Assembly: GCF_900188335.1 (NCBI RefSeq)
Contig: NZ_FZOY01000001.1
Coordinates: 850,592 to 914,591, forward strand
Direction of reading: 5' to 3'
Source: Tropicimonas sediminicola
GTDB taxonomy: Bacteria > Pseudomonadota > Alphaproteobacteria > Rhodobacterales > Rhodobacteraceae
Length of the DNA stretch: 64,000 nucleotides
A model generated the notes under the pieces. That model was not told the DNA's origin. It did not search any database and saw nothing but the letters and a program-made list of their open reading frames with translations. The position numbers and the translations under genes were made by a program. Positions 54,275 to 63,076 of this stretch are shown here, in pieces. Positions within the stretch are counted from its first letter, which is position 1; each line of letters opens with the position of its first letter.

Positions 54275-55618
54275 ATGAAAGCAGCACATGAGAACTGGGG
54301 CTCTCGCCTTGGTTTCATTCTGGCGACCGCAGGCTCTGCGATCGGCCTCGGGAACATCTGGAAATTCCCCTACATCACAGGGGAAAACGGAGGCGCTGCC
54401 TTTATCATCATCTATCTCGGGATCGTCTTCACCATCGGCCTGTCGGTCATGCTTGCGGAAATCGCAATCGGGCGACACGCCCAGACCGATGCCATCAGTG
54501 CCTTCCGGAAGATCGGCAAGCCCGGCTGGACCTTCGTTGGCGTCCTTGGCGTCGTGACAGCCGTCATCATCCTGTCGTTCTATTCGGTCGTGGCCGGCTG
54601 GTGCATTGCCTATGTCGTCAAGTCCGCCGGCGGCGCGTTTTCGGGCATGGACGCGGAAGCGATCGGGGGGGCATTCGGCTCCTTCATCGGATCTCCGGTG
54701 GCCCCGATCGTCTACCATGGGATCTTCGCAAGCCTGACCATGGCGGTTGTCATCGGGGGCGTCTCCGGTGGCATCGAGAAGGCCAGCAAGTTCCTGATGC
54801 CCATGCTCTTTGTCATCCTCATTGCGCTGGTGGCGCGATCCGTCACCCTCCCTGGCGCGGCGAGAGGCCTGGAGTTCTTCCTTGCGCCGGACTTCTCCAA
54901 GATCTCCGCCCATACCGTTATGGCCGCACTCGGCCAGGCGTTCTTCTCGCTCTCCCTCGGCATGGCGATCCTGCTGACCTTCGGATCCTATGTCGACAAG
55001 CAGACAAACCTCGGAAAATCCGCGGTTCAGATCGCGTTCCTCGATACGCTGGTCGCTATTCTGGCCGGCTTGGCCATCCTGCCGGCGGTCTTTGCCTTCG
55101 GCATGGATCCCGCGGCGGGGCCGGGCCTGACATTCGTGACCTTGCCGACGGTGTTCAACTCCATGCCCGGCGGGTACTTCTTTGCCATCATCTTCTTCGT
55201 GCTGCTGACCATCGCGGCGTTGACCTCGTCGGTCTCGGTTCTCGAGCCGGTCGTCGCCTTCTTCACCAACATGGGGCTCTCCCGCAAAACGGCCACGATC
55301 GGGTCCGGCGTGATCATCTTCCTGCTTGGGATCCCGTCGTCGCTGTCGGTCGGCATCTGGAGCGACATCCACTTCATCAAGGAGCAGGGCTTCCTCGATT
55401 CCGCGAGTTGGCTGACGGACAAGCTTCTGTTGCCGATCGGCGGACTGCTGATCTGTATCTTCGCCGGCTGGATCATTGCTCCGGTTATGGCCCGGGAAGT
55501 CGCTGGAGATGGCGGACCAGGCGTCCTGACCAAGGCGTGGCTATTCATACTGCGGTTCGTCGCACCGGTCGCGATCTTTCTCATCCTTTTGAGCGGTTTG
55601 GAGATTGTCGCGTTCTGA
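54275..55618 (+). CDS. Neurotransmitter:sodium symporter (NSS) family transporter
   Basis: 447 residues with 11-12 membrane helices. The first helix has GFILATAGSAIGLGNIWKFPY, the unwound sodium/substrate site typical of LeuT-type carriers, and helix 6 has LGQAFFSLSLGMAILLTFGSY. Bacterial members import amino acids or related amines with sodium. AGGGA precedes the ATG. It stands alone in its direction, so its ligand cannot be derived from neighbours. Confidence 0.9.
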   Translation: MKAAHENWGSRLGFILATAGSAIGLGNIWKFPYITGENGGAAFIIIYLGIVFTIGLSVMLAEIAIGRHAQTDAISAFRKIGKPGWTFVGVLGVVTAVIILSFYSVVAGWCIAYVVKSAGGAFSGMDAEAIGGAFGSFIGSPVAPIVYHGIFASLTMAVVIGGVSGGIEKASKFLMPMLFVILIALVARSVTLPGAARGLEFFLAPDFSKISAHTVMAALGQAFFSLSLGMAILLTFGSYVDKQTNLGKSAVQIAFLDTLVAILAGLAILPAVFAFGMDPAAGPGLTFVTLPTVFNSMPGGYFFAIIFFVLLTIAALTSSVSVLEPVVAFFTNMGLSRKTATIGSGVIIFLLGIPSSLSVGIWSDIHFIKEQGFLDSASWLTDKLLLPIGGLLICIFAGWIIAPVMAREVAGDGGPGVLTKAWLFILRFVAPVAIFLILLSGLEIVAF

Positions 55619-55882
55619 CCGGCATGCAGATCCGGTGGATCTTCCGAAGGCTCACACCTGACCGCAACCATCAGATGTACGCTAGGACGGAAAACGACGA
55701 GACCATGCCGAGCGCAGCTTGCGCCGCATCGGGCTCGTCGTCGGCGTCCGCGAGGATACAGCGCTGCAATGTGTCCTCAGGCAATCGACAGTGTCCACGT
55801 TGTTTCGACCGTCCGGAGCAACGGGATGAACGCTCGCTCCGAAAAAGACGTCGGGCGCATCGCGGCGCCGGGGGCCGCAGGA

Positions 55883-56380
55883 TCAGGGACCCAATACGAT
55901 CCAGGCGTCTGTCGGAGCGCCGATCTGGCGCGTGACGAGAAGATCCTCGGATCGATACCGAAGAAATGTCAGCGCACTGTCCCAGGCCCCGGTGCGCAGC
56001 CCTTCTGCCGCCGCCACGGTGGAGGTTACCGGGATCACCTCGTCCCACGCCGAAAGATCCGTGTAGTCCCTCGTGGCCGGGTGCAGGGCAATGGAGCGCG
56101 GCTGCTCGACGTCGCGTCGGCTCAGAATGGCAAGCGGCGCGGACTCGGCGATGAAGACCTTCCGGAGGCGAAGTCCGAGCGCGAATTGTCCCCGCCCGAC
56201 GACCATTCCGCAGTCGGGATGTGCGGCGCAGACAAGGATCTCGTCAGCGCTGCCGGTCGAGACTGCATCCAACGCGGTCTGGAAATCGGCGACGAGCAGC
56301 ACGTCCTTCTCCGACCGTCCCATCGTGCCTGTGGCGATCCGATGGTGATTGCTGCCGGCCGGGCCCAATGTCGCGATCAC
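55883..56380 (-). CDS. Small BacA/prephenate-dehydratase-like protein
   Basis: 165 residues from a GTG at 56380, chosen because AGGAG lies seven bases upstream; a longer in-frame GTG/ATG start lacks such a site. The start VIATLGPAGSNHH and later DFQTALDAVSTGSADEILVCAAH fit the periplasmic-binding-like fold shared by prephenate dehydratase and BacA (anticapsin/bacilysin pathway). The catalytic Thr-Arg-Phe motif of prephenate dehydratase is not seen. It is divergent from the second TAXI gene across 132 bases, suggesting joint control. Either a small decarboxylase/dehydratase or a ligand sensor is possible. Confidence 0.6.
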   Translation of the reverse strand: MIATLGPAGSNHHRIATGTMGRSEKDVLLVADFQTALDAVSTGSADEILVCAAHPDCGMVVGRGQFALGLRLRKVFIAESAPLAILSRRDVEQPRSIALHPATRDYTDLSAWDEVIPVTSTVAAAEGLRTGAWDSALTFLRYRSEDLLVTRQIGAPTDAWIVLGP

Positions 56381-56512
56381 GCCTGTTCTCCTGTCGGTTT
56401 CGGGGCCGCGCACAGCGTCAGGTGGCCGCGCCAGGCAGGGGCACTTGTGCTTGGCACCGTGCCGAGTTCCTCTTAGAACCAGAAAGATAAAGAAAAACCT
56501 TGGGAGGATGAA

Positions 56513-57475
56513 ATGAAATCAATCCGTTACGCTGTCGTCGCGACCGCTGCCGCGGCGCTCGCCCTCGCGGCCGGTGTCGCTGCCGCTCAGGAACGCGTGA
56601 CTTTCAAGTCTGCCAAGTCGACCTCGTCCTACTACCAGATGGCCGTGCAGGTTGCCGAAGCGATGAAGGCCGGCAGCGACGGCGGGATCATCGTTACGGT
56701 CGAGGAAAGCCAGGGCTCGGTCCAAAACGTCATGGAAGTGAAGGCCCGTGGCGCGGATTACGTGTTCACCACGCCGCCCTCGCTGGTCGGGCTGGCCCAG
56801 GGTGGCAAGGCGATGTTCGAAGGCAAGGGAGACCCGGCCTTTGACGAGATCCGGGCCTTGTTCCCGATCCCGTCGCTTACCATGCATTTTGTCATGTCCG
56901 ACGCGAGCGGCGTGACCGACTTCGCGGGGATGGAGGGCAAGACGATCCTGCTCGGCAAGGGGTCCTTCGGCGCGCGCGAGGGCGAGAAGTACCTGCAGCT
57001 CTTCGGGCTGGAGGGTAAGGTCGAGCTCGCCGAGGTCGAACTGTCGAACGCTGTTTCCGCGCTCAAGAACGGGCAGATCGACGGGTTCGTTACGGCAGGC
57101 TCCTACCCGGCGCCAAACGTGATCGAGGCCGCCGCGAGCGTCGGCGTCAACGTCCTGTCGCTGACCGACGATCAGATCGCAGAGAGCAAGCGGACGCGGC
57201 TTGTCATCCCCGCCGGGACCTATGCAGGGCAGGAGAGTGACATCGTGACGACGTCGCTTCCCGTTGTTGCCTACACAACCACCAAGATGAGCGACGACGT
57301 GGCCTACGAACTGACCAAGACGTTCTGGGAAGAGCGCGAGGCGATGGGCGCCGGCGCTCCCTGGTGGCTGGGCGTCGACGAAAGCCTGATGCCCACGATC
57401 ACCGGCAAGATCCACGCCGGCGCGCTGCGCTACTACAAGGAAGCAGGCTTCACGCTGACGGACGCGAACATGTAA
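56513..57475 (+). CDS. TAXI-family TRAP transporter substrate-binding protein (locus 2)
   Basis: 320 residues. A signal peptide (residues 1-24, ending VAAAQERVTF) sends it to the periplasm. The mature start TFKSAKSTSSYYQMAVQVAEAM and later VEESQGSVQNVMEVKARGADYVF follow the TAXI fold but differ strongly from locus 1, so a different ligand is likely. GGGAGGATGAA precedes the ATG. A 9-bp hairpin separates it from the permease, as at locus 1. Confidence 0.85.
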   Translation: MKSIRYAVVATAAAALALAAGVAAAQERVTFKSAKSTSSYYQMAVQVAEAMKAGSDGGIIVTVEESQGSVQNVMEVKARGADYVFTTPPSLVGLAQGGKAMFEGKGDPAFDEIRALFPIPSLTMHFVMSDASGVTDFAGMEGKTILLGKGSFGAREGEKYLQLFGLEGKVELAEVELSNAVSALKNGQIDGFVTAGSYPAPNVIEAAASVGVNVLSLTDDQIAESKRTRLVIPAGTYAGQESDIVTTSLPVVAYTTTKMSDDVAYELTKTFWEEREAMGAGAPWWLGVDESLMPTITGKIHAGALRYYKEAGFTLTDANM

Positions 57476-57484
57476 ACGACACCC

Positions 57485-57511
57485 GCCCGGAGGTCGCTCT
57501 GGCCTCCGGGC
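57485..57511 (+). terminator. Hairpin between TAXI binding protein and permease genes, locus 2
   Basis: A 9-bp perfect stem (GCCCGGAGG) with a 9-base loop, 9 bases after the stop, followed by AATCTGCCCTTTT. Same position as the hairpin of locus 1; probably a partial terminator. Confidence 0.5.
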
Positions 57512-57535
57512 AATCTGCCCTTTTCCGGATATCTC

Positions 57536-59302
57536 ATGCGACTGGTCGCCTTTGCCGCAGCGCTGTTGCTCGTGGCCTACCACCTTGGTCTGATCTTCTC
57601 AGGCCTTGTTCCGAACCTCGTCAGCCGACCGCTGCACCTCGCGCTTGCGCTCCCATGGATCCTGCTGGTGGCCGATCAGTCCCGCTTTAGGTGGGTGACG
57701 GGGCTCGTGCTGACGGTTCTGGGCGTCGGGGCATGTCTCTGGATCGCGTGGTCGCATGACATTCTTGCGGACCAGTATGGCTTCCTCGAAGGTCCCGGGC
57801 AGACGGCGATTGCAGTGGTCCTTCTCGCGGTCGTCCTCGAGGCGGCCCGCCGCGCGATCGGCTGGCCGTTGCCGCTGGTCGCCGCACTCGCACTTGCATA
57901 CGGCCTATTGGGCCAGCACATCCCCGGCGAATTCGGTCACTCTGGGACGCCGCTGGCAAGCTTCCTGGGCACGCTGACCATCGCCGAAGGAGGCATCTGG
58001 GGCAGTCTGACGGGGGTCTCCGTCAACGTCGTGGCGATCTTCGTGATCTTCGGGGCCGTCCTCAATGCGGGCGAGGCAGGGCAGGGGTTCATGAACCTCG
58101 CGGCCGCAGCGGCGGGGCGGCTGAAAGGCGGAGCGGCCAAGGTCTCGGTCCTGTCTTCCGCGTTCTTCGGATCGATCTCCGGATCGGCTTCCGCCAATGT
58201 CGCCTCGACCGGCGCCATCACGCTCCCGGCCATGACCCGGCTCGGCTATCCAAAAAGGCTCGCAGCGGCGGTCGAGGCCGTGGCTTCCTCAGGCGGGCAG
58301 ATCATGCCTCCGCTCATGGGCGCCGGCGCCTTCGTGATGGTCGAACTCACGGGCACTCCCTACACCTCTGTCATGGCGGCGGCCCTCTTGCCCGCGTTCC
58401 TGTATTTCCTCGCCGTCTGGGTGGGGGTGAACGCCTATGCCGACCGTTTCGCGCTGCGGGGCATCGATGCCGATGACCGGCCCGGGCTGCGCGATGTCAT
58501 CATCACCACGGGTTTTTTCGCGGTCCCCTTCGGCGTTCTGCTCTGGGGCATGTTCGGCCTGAAGGTGACCCCGCAATACGCAGCGAGCCTCGCGATCCTA
58601 ACCGCTTTCGTCCTCCTCTTCTTCAACGCACGCGGCCTGGGCTCCCCCTCGGAGACGGTTCTGCGGATCGAAAAAGCGCTTCTCGCAGCAGCGCGCCAGG
58701 TGTCGATGATCGCCGCGATCATCGTATGTGCCGCGATCATCATCGGCGTGCTGTCGATCACCGGGCTTGGCGTCAAGATCACCTCGCTCATCCTGTCGGG
58801 GTCCGGCGGGATGCTCTGGCCGGCCCTTCTCCTGACGGCGCTGGCCTGCCTTGTACTCGGGATGGAGGTTCCGACCACGGCGGCCTACGTGATCTGCGTG
58901 TCCGTTGCCGGCCCGGCGCTGATCGAGCTCGGTCTCGACCCGCTGCAGGCCCATCTTTTCGTCTTCTGGTTTGCACTCCTCTCGACGATTACTCCACCGG
59001 TCTGCGGCGCGGTTTTCATTGCCGCAGGCATGATCGAAGAGAACTGGCTGAAGGTCGCCGTCACCGCGATGAGCCTGGGATTCGGGCTCTACATCATCCC
59101 GTTGGCGATGGTCGCCAATCCGGCGCTGATCGTGCTGGAACAGCATCCGGTGCTGGCGATTCTGGCCACTCTCCGCATCGGTCTGGGATTGGCGCTCATG
59201 TCGGCAGGACTCGTGGGTGCGCGATCCCTGGCGGTCCGGGCCGGCTATCTCTGCCTCGGGCTGATCCTGGCATTCTCCGGCAATTTTCTGAGTGCGATCT
59301 GA
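57536..59302 (+). CDS. TRAP transporter fused permease (locus 2)
   Basis: 588 residues, shorter than the 919-residue permease of locus 1 because it lacks the soluble C-terminal domain and much of the N-terminal loop. Large-subunit marks are clear: SAFFGSISGSASANVASTGAITLPAM, EAVASSGGQIMPPLMGAGAFVMVE, LVLGMEVPTTAAYVICVS and STITPPVCGAVFIAAGM. It imports the ligand of the preceding TAXI protein. No UspA gene follows here, unlike locus 1. Confidence 0.9.
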   Translation: MRLVAFAAALLLVAYHLGLIFSGLVPNLVSRPLHLALALPWILLVADQSRFRWVTGLVLTVLGVGACLWIAWSHDILADQYGFLEGPGQTAIAVVLLAVVLEAARRAIGWPLPLVAALALAYGLLGQHIPGEFGHSGTPLASFLGTLTIAEGGIWGSLTGVSVNVVAIFVIFGAVLNAGEAGQGFMNLAAAAAGRLKGGAAKVSVLSSAFFGSISGSASANVASTGAITLPAMTRLGYPKRLAAAVEAVASSGGQIMPPLMGAGAFVMVELTGTPYTSVMAAALLPAFLYFLAVWVGVNAYADRFALRGIDADDRPGLRDVIITTGFFAVPFGVLLWGMFGLKVTPQYAASLAILTAFVLLFFNARGLGSPSETVLRIEKALLAAARQVSMIAAIIVCAAIIIGVLSITGLGVKITSLILSGSGGMLWPALLLTALACLVLGMEVPTTAAYVICVSVAGPALIELGLDPLQAHLFVFWFALLSTITPPVCGAVFIAAGMIEENWLKVAVTAMSLGFGLYIIPLAMVANPALIVLEQHPVLAILATLRIGLGLALMSAGLVGARSLAVRAGYLCLGLILAFSGNFLSAI

Positions 59303-59389
59303 CTGGACCCGTCGTCGACCAGTGAGTCGCAGGGCGAACTCCGTCCGCAAGGTGCAGCAAACGATGGGATGTTTTCTTGACGTTGGCTT

Positions 59390-59407
59390 CCCTGTCTCCG
59401 GACAGGG
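59390..59407. terminator. Short stable hairpin after the locus-2 permease
   Basis: A 7-bp stem (CCCTGTC) closed by a TCCG tetraloop, 87 bases after the permease stop. No U-run. It lies between convergent coding remnants and could terminate either way. Confidence 0.4.
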
Positions 59408-59429
59408 GAGGCGACAACGGCAACGATAT

Positions 59430-59612
59430 TCCGTGGAGGGCTGGCTTCTGGATGTCGTCGAGAATGATGTCCCGGATTTTGACGGCAACGGTCGGATTTC
59501 TGGTCTTCAGCGACCGTAGGATTTCCTCTTGGCCCACGCTCGTCGGGAGCGCCTGAGGCTTGGTGTGCCGCAGGAATATCGCCGCGCCACGAATGATCGA
59601 ATGCTCGGGAAA
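59430..59612 (-). pseudogene. C-terminal remnant of a GntR/FadR-type (FCD) regulator
   Basis: The minus strand reads EHSIIRGAAIFL, then ALPTSVGQEEILRSLKTRNP and TVAVKIRDIILDDI. The run EEI-L-SLK-RNP-AV-I-IL resembles the last helices of FCD ligand-binding domains (EHRAIL.AL..RD...A...). An in-frame stop precedes it, so only the 3' end of the gene survives. FCD regulators often serve carboxylate transporters, which fits the neighbouring TRAP genes. The match is by eye and short. Confidence 0.3.
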
Positions 59613-60160
59613 GGGGCGTCTTTGTCAGGGGGCTGGCCTTGCAAAAAAACCGCAGGCAGCCAACGAAAAAGTTGGGAGATGGTGGGCGACCCTGGAATAC
59701 GAACGTAAAACATGGGGTTAACCGGCGGTGGTTAGTCCGAGTTCCGCACGTATTCAGCACGCTCCTTCCATTCCATCCGTTCGCGGCCCCTTGGTTTCGA
59801 CAAAGGGTGCGAGACCCAGAATGGAGTCAGGGTGATTCCGGTGTCAAGCCCCTTGGAACCCTAACAAATTGATCCACGGTCGGACGCACGGCATGACGCA
59901 CGGTGGCTTATCAACCATGTTAAAGACAACCTCGAACCCTGACTCCCTCTCAGAGCGCCTCAGAGACTCTCTCAGCGGCATCAGGGGCTTGCGGGTATGT
60001 CTGGACTCGGGGGGTTAAGTTGGCCCTCAGTGACTCTCTGAGCGGCTCTCAGGTTCTTTTGTTGTACGGGGCGCGGCTAGAGAACCTCTCAGACAGCCTC
60101 AGGGGGAAAGACAATGGCTCTCCCCCCTTCATGCGCGTCAGTTTGACTCAATGACCTAGC
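59613..60160. other. Intergenic junction with short repeats
   Basis: No gene was recognised between the TRAP locus and the phage-like genes. It includes a run of CTCAG/CTGAG motifs and two 29-base imperfect direct repeats (59958-59986 and 60025-60053), and a GGGGGA/TCCCCC hairpin near 60101-60127 just beyond the leftward stop at 60161. Confidence 0.4.
59958..60053. repeat. Pair of 29-base imperfect direct repeats with CTCAG motifs
   Basis: 59958-59986 and 60025-60053 both read CCTCAG-GACTCTCT-AGCGGC-TCAGG with about four differences; copy 2 forms CTCAG/CTGAG inverted arms. More CTCAG copies lie at about 59950 and 60090-60100. They lie just downstream of the last leftward phage-like gene. Confidence 0.5.
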
Positions 60161-60421
60161 TCAGTTGCCCACGTTCACCGGCCAATCGAGTTGGTCATCA
60201 GGGAAGTAGTTCCTGAAGGCATTCGGCCCCTCGGGTTCCTCGGGTCGCACCTTGTTGGACACGACAACCTTCACAGCGTTCCCAATGTCTGTGGCGGTGG
60301 CGTCTCCGTCTTCAATCTTCTTGATCAAGGCACGGATCAGGAGGCCATTGAGCTTCTCAAGGTCTTCTCGGGTGGCGTTGGTTGCGCTTTCCTTGCTGGT
60401 CTCTTCGATCTTGTCAGTCAT
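60161..60421 (-). CDS. Small phage-like protein, possible small terminase subunit
   Basis: 86 residues from the ATG at 60421, with GAGGGAGG upstream. The middle reads LNGLLIRALIKKIEDGDATATDIGNAVKVV, a helical stretch resembling the N-terminal part of podovirus small terminases (L...L..R...G.ATA.D...A.K), which start DNA packaging. The last of five leftward short genes. No large terminase follows, only a hairpin and repeats. The call is by pattern only and could be wrong. Confidence 0.5.
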   Translation of the reverse strand: MTDKIEETSKESATNATREDLEKLNGLLIRALIKKIEDGDATATDIGNAVKVVVSNKVRPEEPEGPNAFRNYFPDDQLDWPVNVGN

Positions 60422-60435
60422 GGGGACACCCTCCC

Positions 60436-61209
60436 TCACTGGTACGGCTGATAGAGCGTGTCGAAGGCGTCAACGGCTTGGTCCTGGGTCAACCTGCCGG
60501 TTGCCGCAAGGAACCACAGGTTGCGCACGGTTGCCCTCTGGTCTCGGGTGCCGTTGTTGGCGAGGTCGACAAGAAACTCGATGCGGTCACGGCCCCTGCC
60601 ATCACCGACCTCAAGGAAGTCAGCCATCGCGTTGGAACCTGCCGACTGCATTTCCTTGTACATGGTCCTTACCGACTCTTCGCTCATGCTGAGTTCCCGT
60701 TGGGCGAAGTCGAGGGTTTGCTCGGAGAAGTCCCCGAGGTGAACAATGTCGTTCTGGACAGTATCCATCACCTGTTGAGACTTGCCCTGGCTTGCCATGT
60801 CGAGTTGCATTTCCAGAAGCTGTGCACGTTCGGGCCGGGTGTCCTGCGGTTCGGGTTCCGGCTGGCTGTTCTCGGCATCTGAATAGAAGTCTTCCTGAGC
60901 CGAATTGAAGTTCCCGCCCTCGATTAGCCCGAGTTGTTGCGCCATCGAGTAAGTGACCTCCATTCCGTCGATCAGCAGAATGTCGTTGGGCTGGTGGTCG
61001 CCTCCTGCGTGAACTCGGGAACCATCCCGTTTCACAACGTCGATGTTGTTGTTGGCCTCTTCGTCAGGGATGTAGGAAGAGACCGACTGGAAGTATCCAT
61101 TGGCCTCCTTCTCTGCCTGACGGTCGATACCTTCGATGCGGTCGCCTTCGGAATGAAGGTTGGACTGCGGGGTGACCACGTTTCCGTGGGCGTCGATTGC
61201 GTGTGTCAT
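60436..61209 (-). CDS. Phage-like acidic protein of unknown function
   Basis: 257 residues from the ATG at 61209, with AAGGAAA upstream. Acidic, Gln/Asn-rich, no signal peptide or membrane helix. A Pro/Glu stretch (ENSQPEPEPQDTRPERAQ) separates an N-terminal half from a helical C-terminal half (GRDRIEFLVDLANNGTRDQ, LTQDQAVDAFDTLYQPYQ). Such layout is seen in virion or scaffold proteins, but no family was recognised. Codon use is less GC-rich than in the genes left of 59300. Confidence 0.65.
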   Translation of the reverse strand: MTHAIDAHGNVVTPQSNLHSEGDRIEGIDRQAEKEANGYFQSVSSYIPDEEANNNIDVVKRDGSRVHAGGDHQPNDILLIDGMEVTYSMAQQLGLIEGGNFNSAQEDFYSDAENSQPEPEPQDTRPERAQLLEMQLDMASQGKSQQVMDTVQNDIVHLGDFSEQTLDFAQRELSMSEESVRTMYKEMQSAGSNAMADFLEVGDGRGRDRIEFLVDLANNGTRDQRATVRNLWFLAATGRLTQDQAVDAFDTLYQPYQ

Positions 61210-61231
61210 TGATTGAATTTTCCTTGTGAAA

Positions 61232-62092
61232 TTACTTGTGGTGAGGTTGCCCGAGGGCATCAGCCGCCCTCTTCAGAAGGCGAGCGTCGTTGATCCAGGT
61301 GGTGCCCATCGCATGATCGACAGCACCTTGGAGTTCCTTCCCGATGGCCCTGACAATCGGGCCAGCCTTGAAGGGTGTGAGACCGACCTTCTTGATCGTC
61401 TTCTCGGTGATAGGTTTGGGTCGGTTTCTGGCGGGATCGTCCGAGATATACCAAGGGCGCTCCCAGCCGATGATCTTCTCTTCGGTTTTGCTCTTGGTGA
61501 ACCCCGAGTTTCGCAGGACGTAATACCCCGCCCATGTGTGGACGAAGTAGTTCCGCTCCTTGGTCAACCCACGGCGACCCTCGGGCATCTGCCAGAAGAA
61601 CTCCGTCCAGACCCTCACAGCCATCAGTCGGAGCATGGCATCCGACAGGGAGTGTCGCTGGACATGGAAGTAATGCGAGAGGATCACCCAGCCTTTCGCC
61701 TGTCTGGTGAACCCCTCGTTGCCCTCTAGCCGGAAGAACGGAAGGGCAAAGGCAGGGTTGGTCGTGATGGTCTTCTGACCTGAAGCCCATGCCAGCTTGA
61801 AGGCTTGCCGTTGCTGGTCTGTGGCGAGGTGGTCTTGATCAAGCCATTCCTTGAAGGCACCCTCGATGGACCTGAGTTCGCCCTCGGTGGGCAACGGCCC
61901 CTTAGCACGACCATACCGCCGGTAGCGTTGGGCGTGAGTGTTGCAGTAGGTCGACACACAGTATCGGTGCCTGTCGCACCCTGAGATAACGCAGGGTTTG
62001 CTGCTGTTGGTGGCCTTGTCGCTGATGAGCTTGTTGCGGCGTTGCCTGATAGACGCCTCGGAGCGATTCTGTCCGGTCCTAGGCAGGTGCAT
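61232..62092 (-). CDS. Phage-like zinc-cluster protein of unknown function
   Basis: 286 residues from the ATG at 62092, with GAGGGA upstream; an in-frame start at 62110 is possible. Near the N-terminus CVISGCDRHRYCVSTYCNTHAQRYRRYG gives a Cys/His zinc-binding pattern common in phage HNH and DNA-binding proteins. The rest (RLEGNEGFTRQAKGWVILSHYF, TEFFWQMPEGRRG) has no recognised family. It overlaps the upstream gene by 14 bases, typical of phage packing. Confidence 0.65.
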   Translation of the reverse strand: MHLPRTGQNRSEASIRQRRNKLISDKATNSSKPCVISGCDRHRYCVSTYCNTHAQRYRRYGRAKGPLPTEGELRSIEGAFKEWLDQDHLATDQQRQAFKLAWASGQKTITTNPAFALPFFRLEGNEGFTRQAKGWVILSHYFHVQRHSLSDAMLRLMAVRVWTEFFWQMPEGRRGLTKERNYFVHTWAGYYVLRNSGFTKSKTEEKIIGWERPWYISDDPARNRPKPITEKTIKKVGLTPFKAGPIVRAIGKELQGAVDHAMGTTWINDARLLKRAADALGQPHHK

Positions 62093-62396
62093 CGGTTCCC
62101 TCGGAGGCACCCAGGTCTTGCTTCACGAAGACAGAGCAAATCATCGTTCCACCGTTCCCGGTCTTCTTGGTGGAGACGTCTTGGATGGAGACACCCACAC
62201 GACCGAGGGCCTTTCGCCCCATCGAGTTGGGCGGATAGATGAAACGCTTGGAGATCGTTCGCCATAGACTGTGGGAAATGCCTAGGTCGGAGACGACCTC
62301 CCGAGGGTGAAACTCACCGGGTTCCTGGTCTTTGAAGTAGAGGCAGAGTGCCTTGATGTTCGCCTTTGCGGCCTCCCGGATAACATACGTGTCCAT
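62079..62396 (-). CDS. Phage-like small protein of unknown function
   Basis: 105 residues. AGGAG nine bases before the ATG overlaps the stop of the HNH gene, so translation is coupled. The sequence reads like a small helical domain (REVVSDLGISHSLWRTISKRFIYPP) that could be a winged helix, then a beta-rich end (GGTMICSVFVKQDLG). No family recognised. Confidence 0.6.
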   Translation of the reverse strand: MDTYVIREAAKANIKALCLYFKDQEPGEFHPREVVSDLGISHSLWRTISKRFIYPPNSMGRKALGRVGVSIQDVSTKKTGNGGTMICSVFVKQDLGASEGTDAPA

Positions 62397-62402
62397 CGTC
62401 TG

Positions 62403-62981
62403 TTACTCCTGAGAAATCGTATCGTCGTACAGGTAAGAAAGGTAATTGATACAAGCGATTGCTTGGGTCTTGTCGTTGAACTCAAGTTTCCAATCGCTCG
62501 CCCCCGGGTGCTGGAAGACCATCTTGAATTTCCCATTCCCCATCGCCGTCACCTCTCCCGAGCTGAGGCAAGTTTTGGAATGGATCGAATTTTCGTTGTT
62601 CTCTTTGGTCGTGATTGGTCGAAGGTTCTTCGGACGGTTGTCAAAGGGAATGCGATTGATGTGGTCGATCATCTTGGGCGGGGTCTCTTCGAACTTGAGA
62701 CACCAGATCAGCCGATGGAGCGGCATTCGCATGTTCCCAAGTTCGGGGTGAGTGATGTTCACATAGACATGTGGTCGGGTCGGTCTCGGCCTGTCCCCGG
62801 CGGCATTGCCAGCGAACATCTTGTTGACCCTTTGGTGGGACTTGTCCGACTTGAAATGATGCCGAGGGCGCTCCTGCCAGATCAAGACACCATCATCGAT
62901 GTGGGAGGTGTCGAAGCATTCCTTGAGGAACGGAAGGTAGGTCGGTGTAAGAAGAAGTTTGGATTTATTGATCATGGTCAT
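62403..62981 (-). CDS. HNH endonuclease, phage type
   Basis: 192 residues from the ATG at 62981, with AAGGAAA eight bases upstream. The HNH core is MPLHRLIWCLKFEETPPKMIDHINRIPFDNRPKNLRPITTKENNEN, giving the His-Asn-His metal centre, followed by a C-terminal AP2-like DNA-binding stretch (NGKFKMVFQHPGASDWKLEFNDKTQAIACI). This is the layout of free-standing homing endonucleases common in T7-like phages. It is the clearest phage mark in the window. Confidence 0.8.
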   Translation of the reverse strand: MTMINKSKLLLTPTYLPFLKECFDTSHIDDGVLIWQERPRHHFKSDKSHQRVNKMFAGNAAGDRPRPTRPHVYVNITHPELGNMRMPLHRLIWCLKFEETPPKMIDHINRIPFDNRPKNLRPITTKENNENSIHSKTCLSSGEVTAMGNGKFKMVFQHPGASDWKLEFNDKTQAIACINYLSYLYDDTISQE

Positions 62982-63076
62982 TGTTGAGTTTTCCTTGGGA
63001 ATCTGAATGAATACCTAGGAATGCACAGAGCCGTATTTGGTCTGTGTCGTTTCCTTTGGCTTTAAGGTCTGATTGA

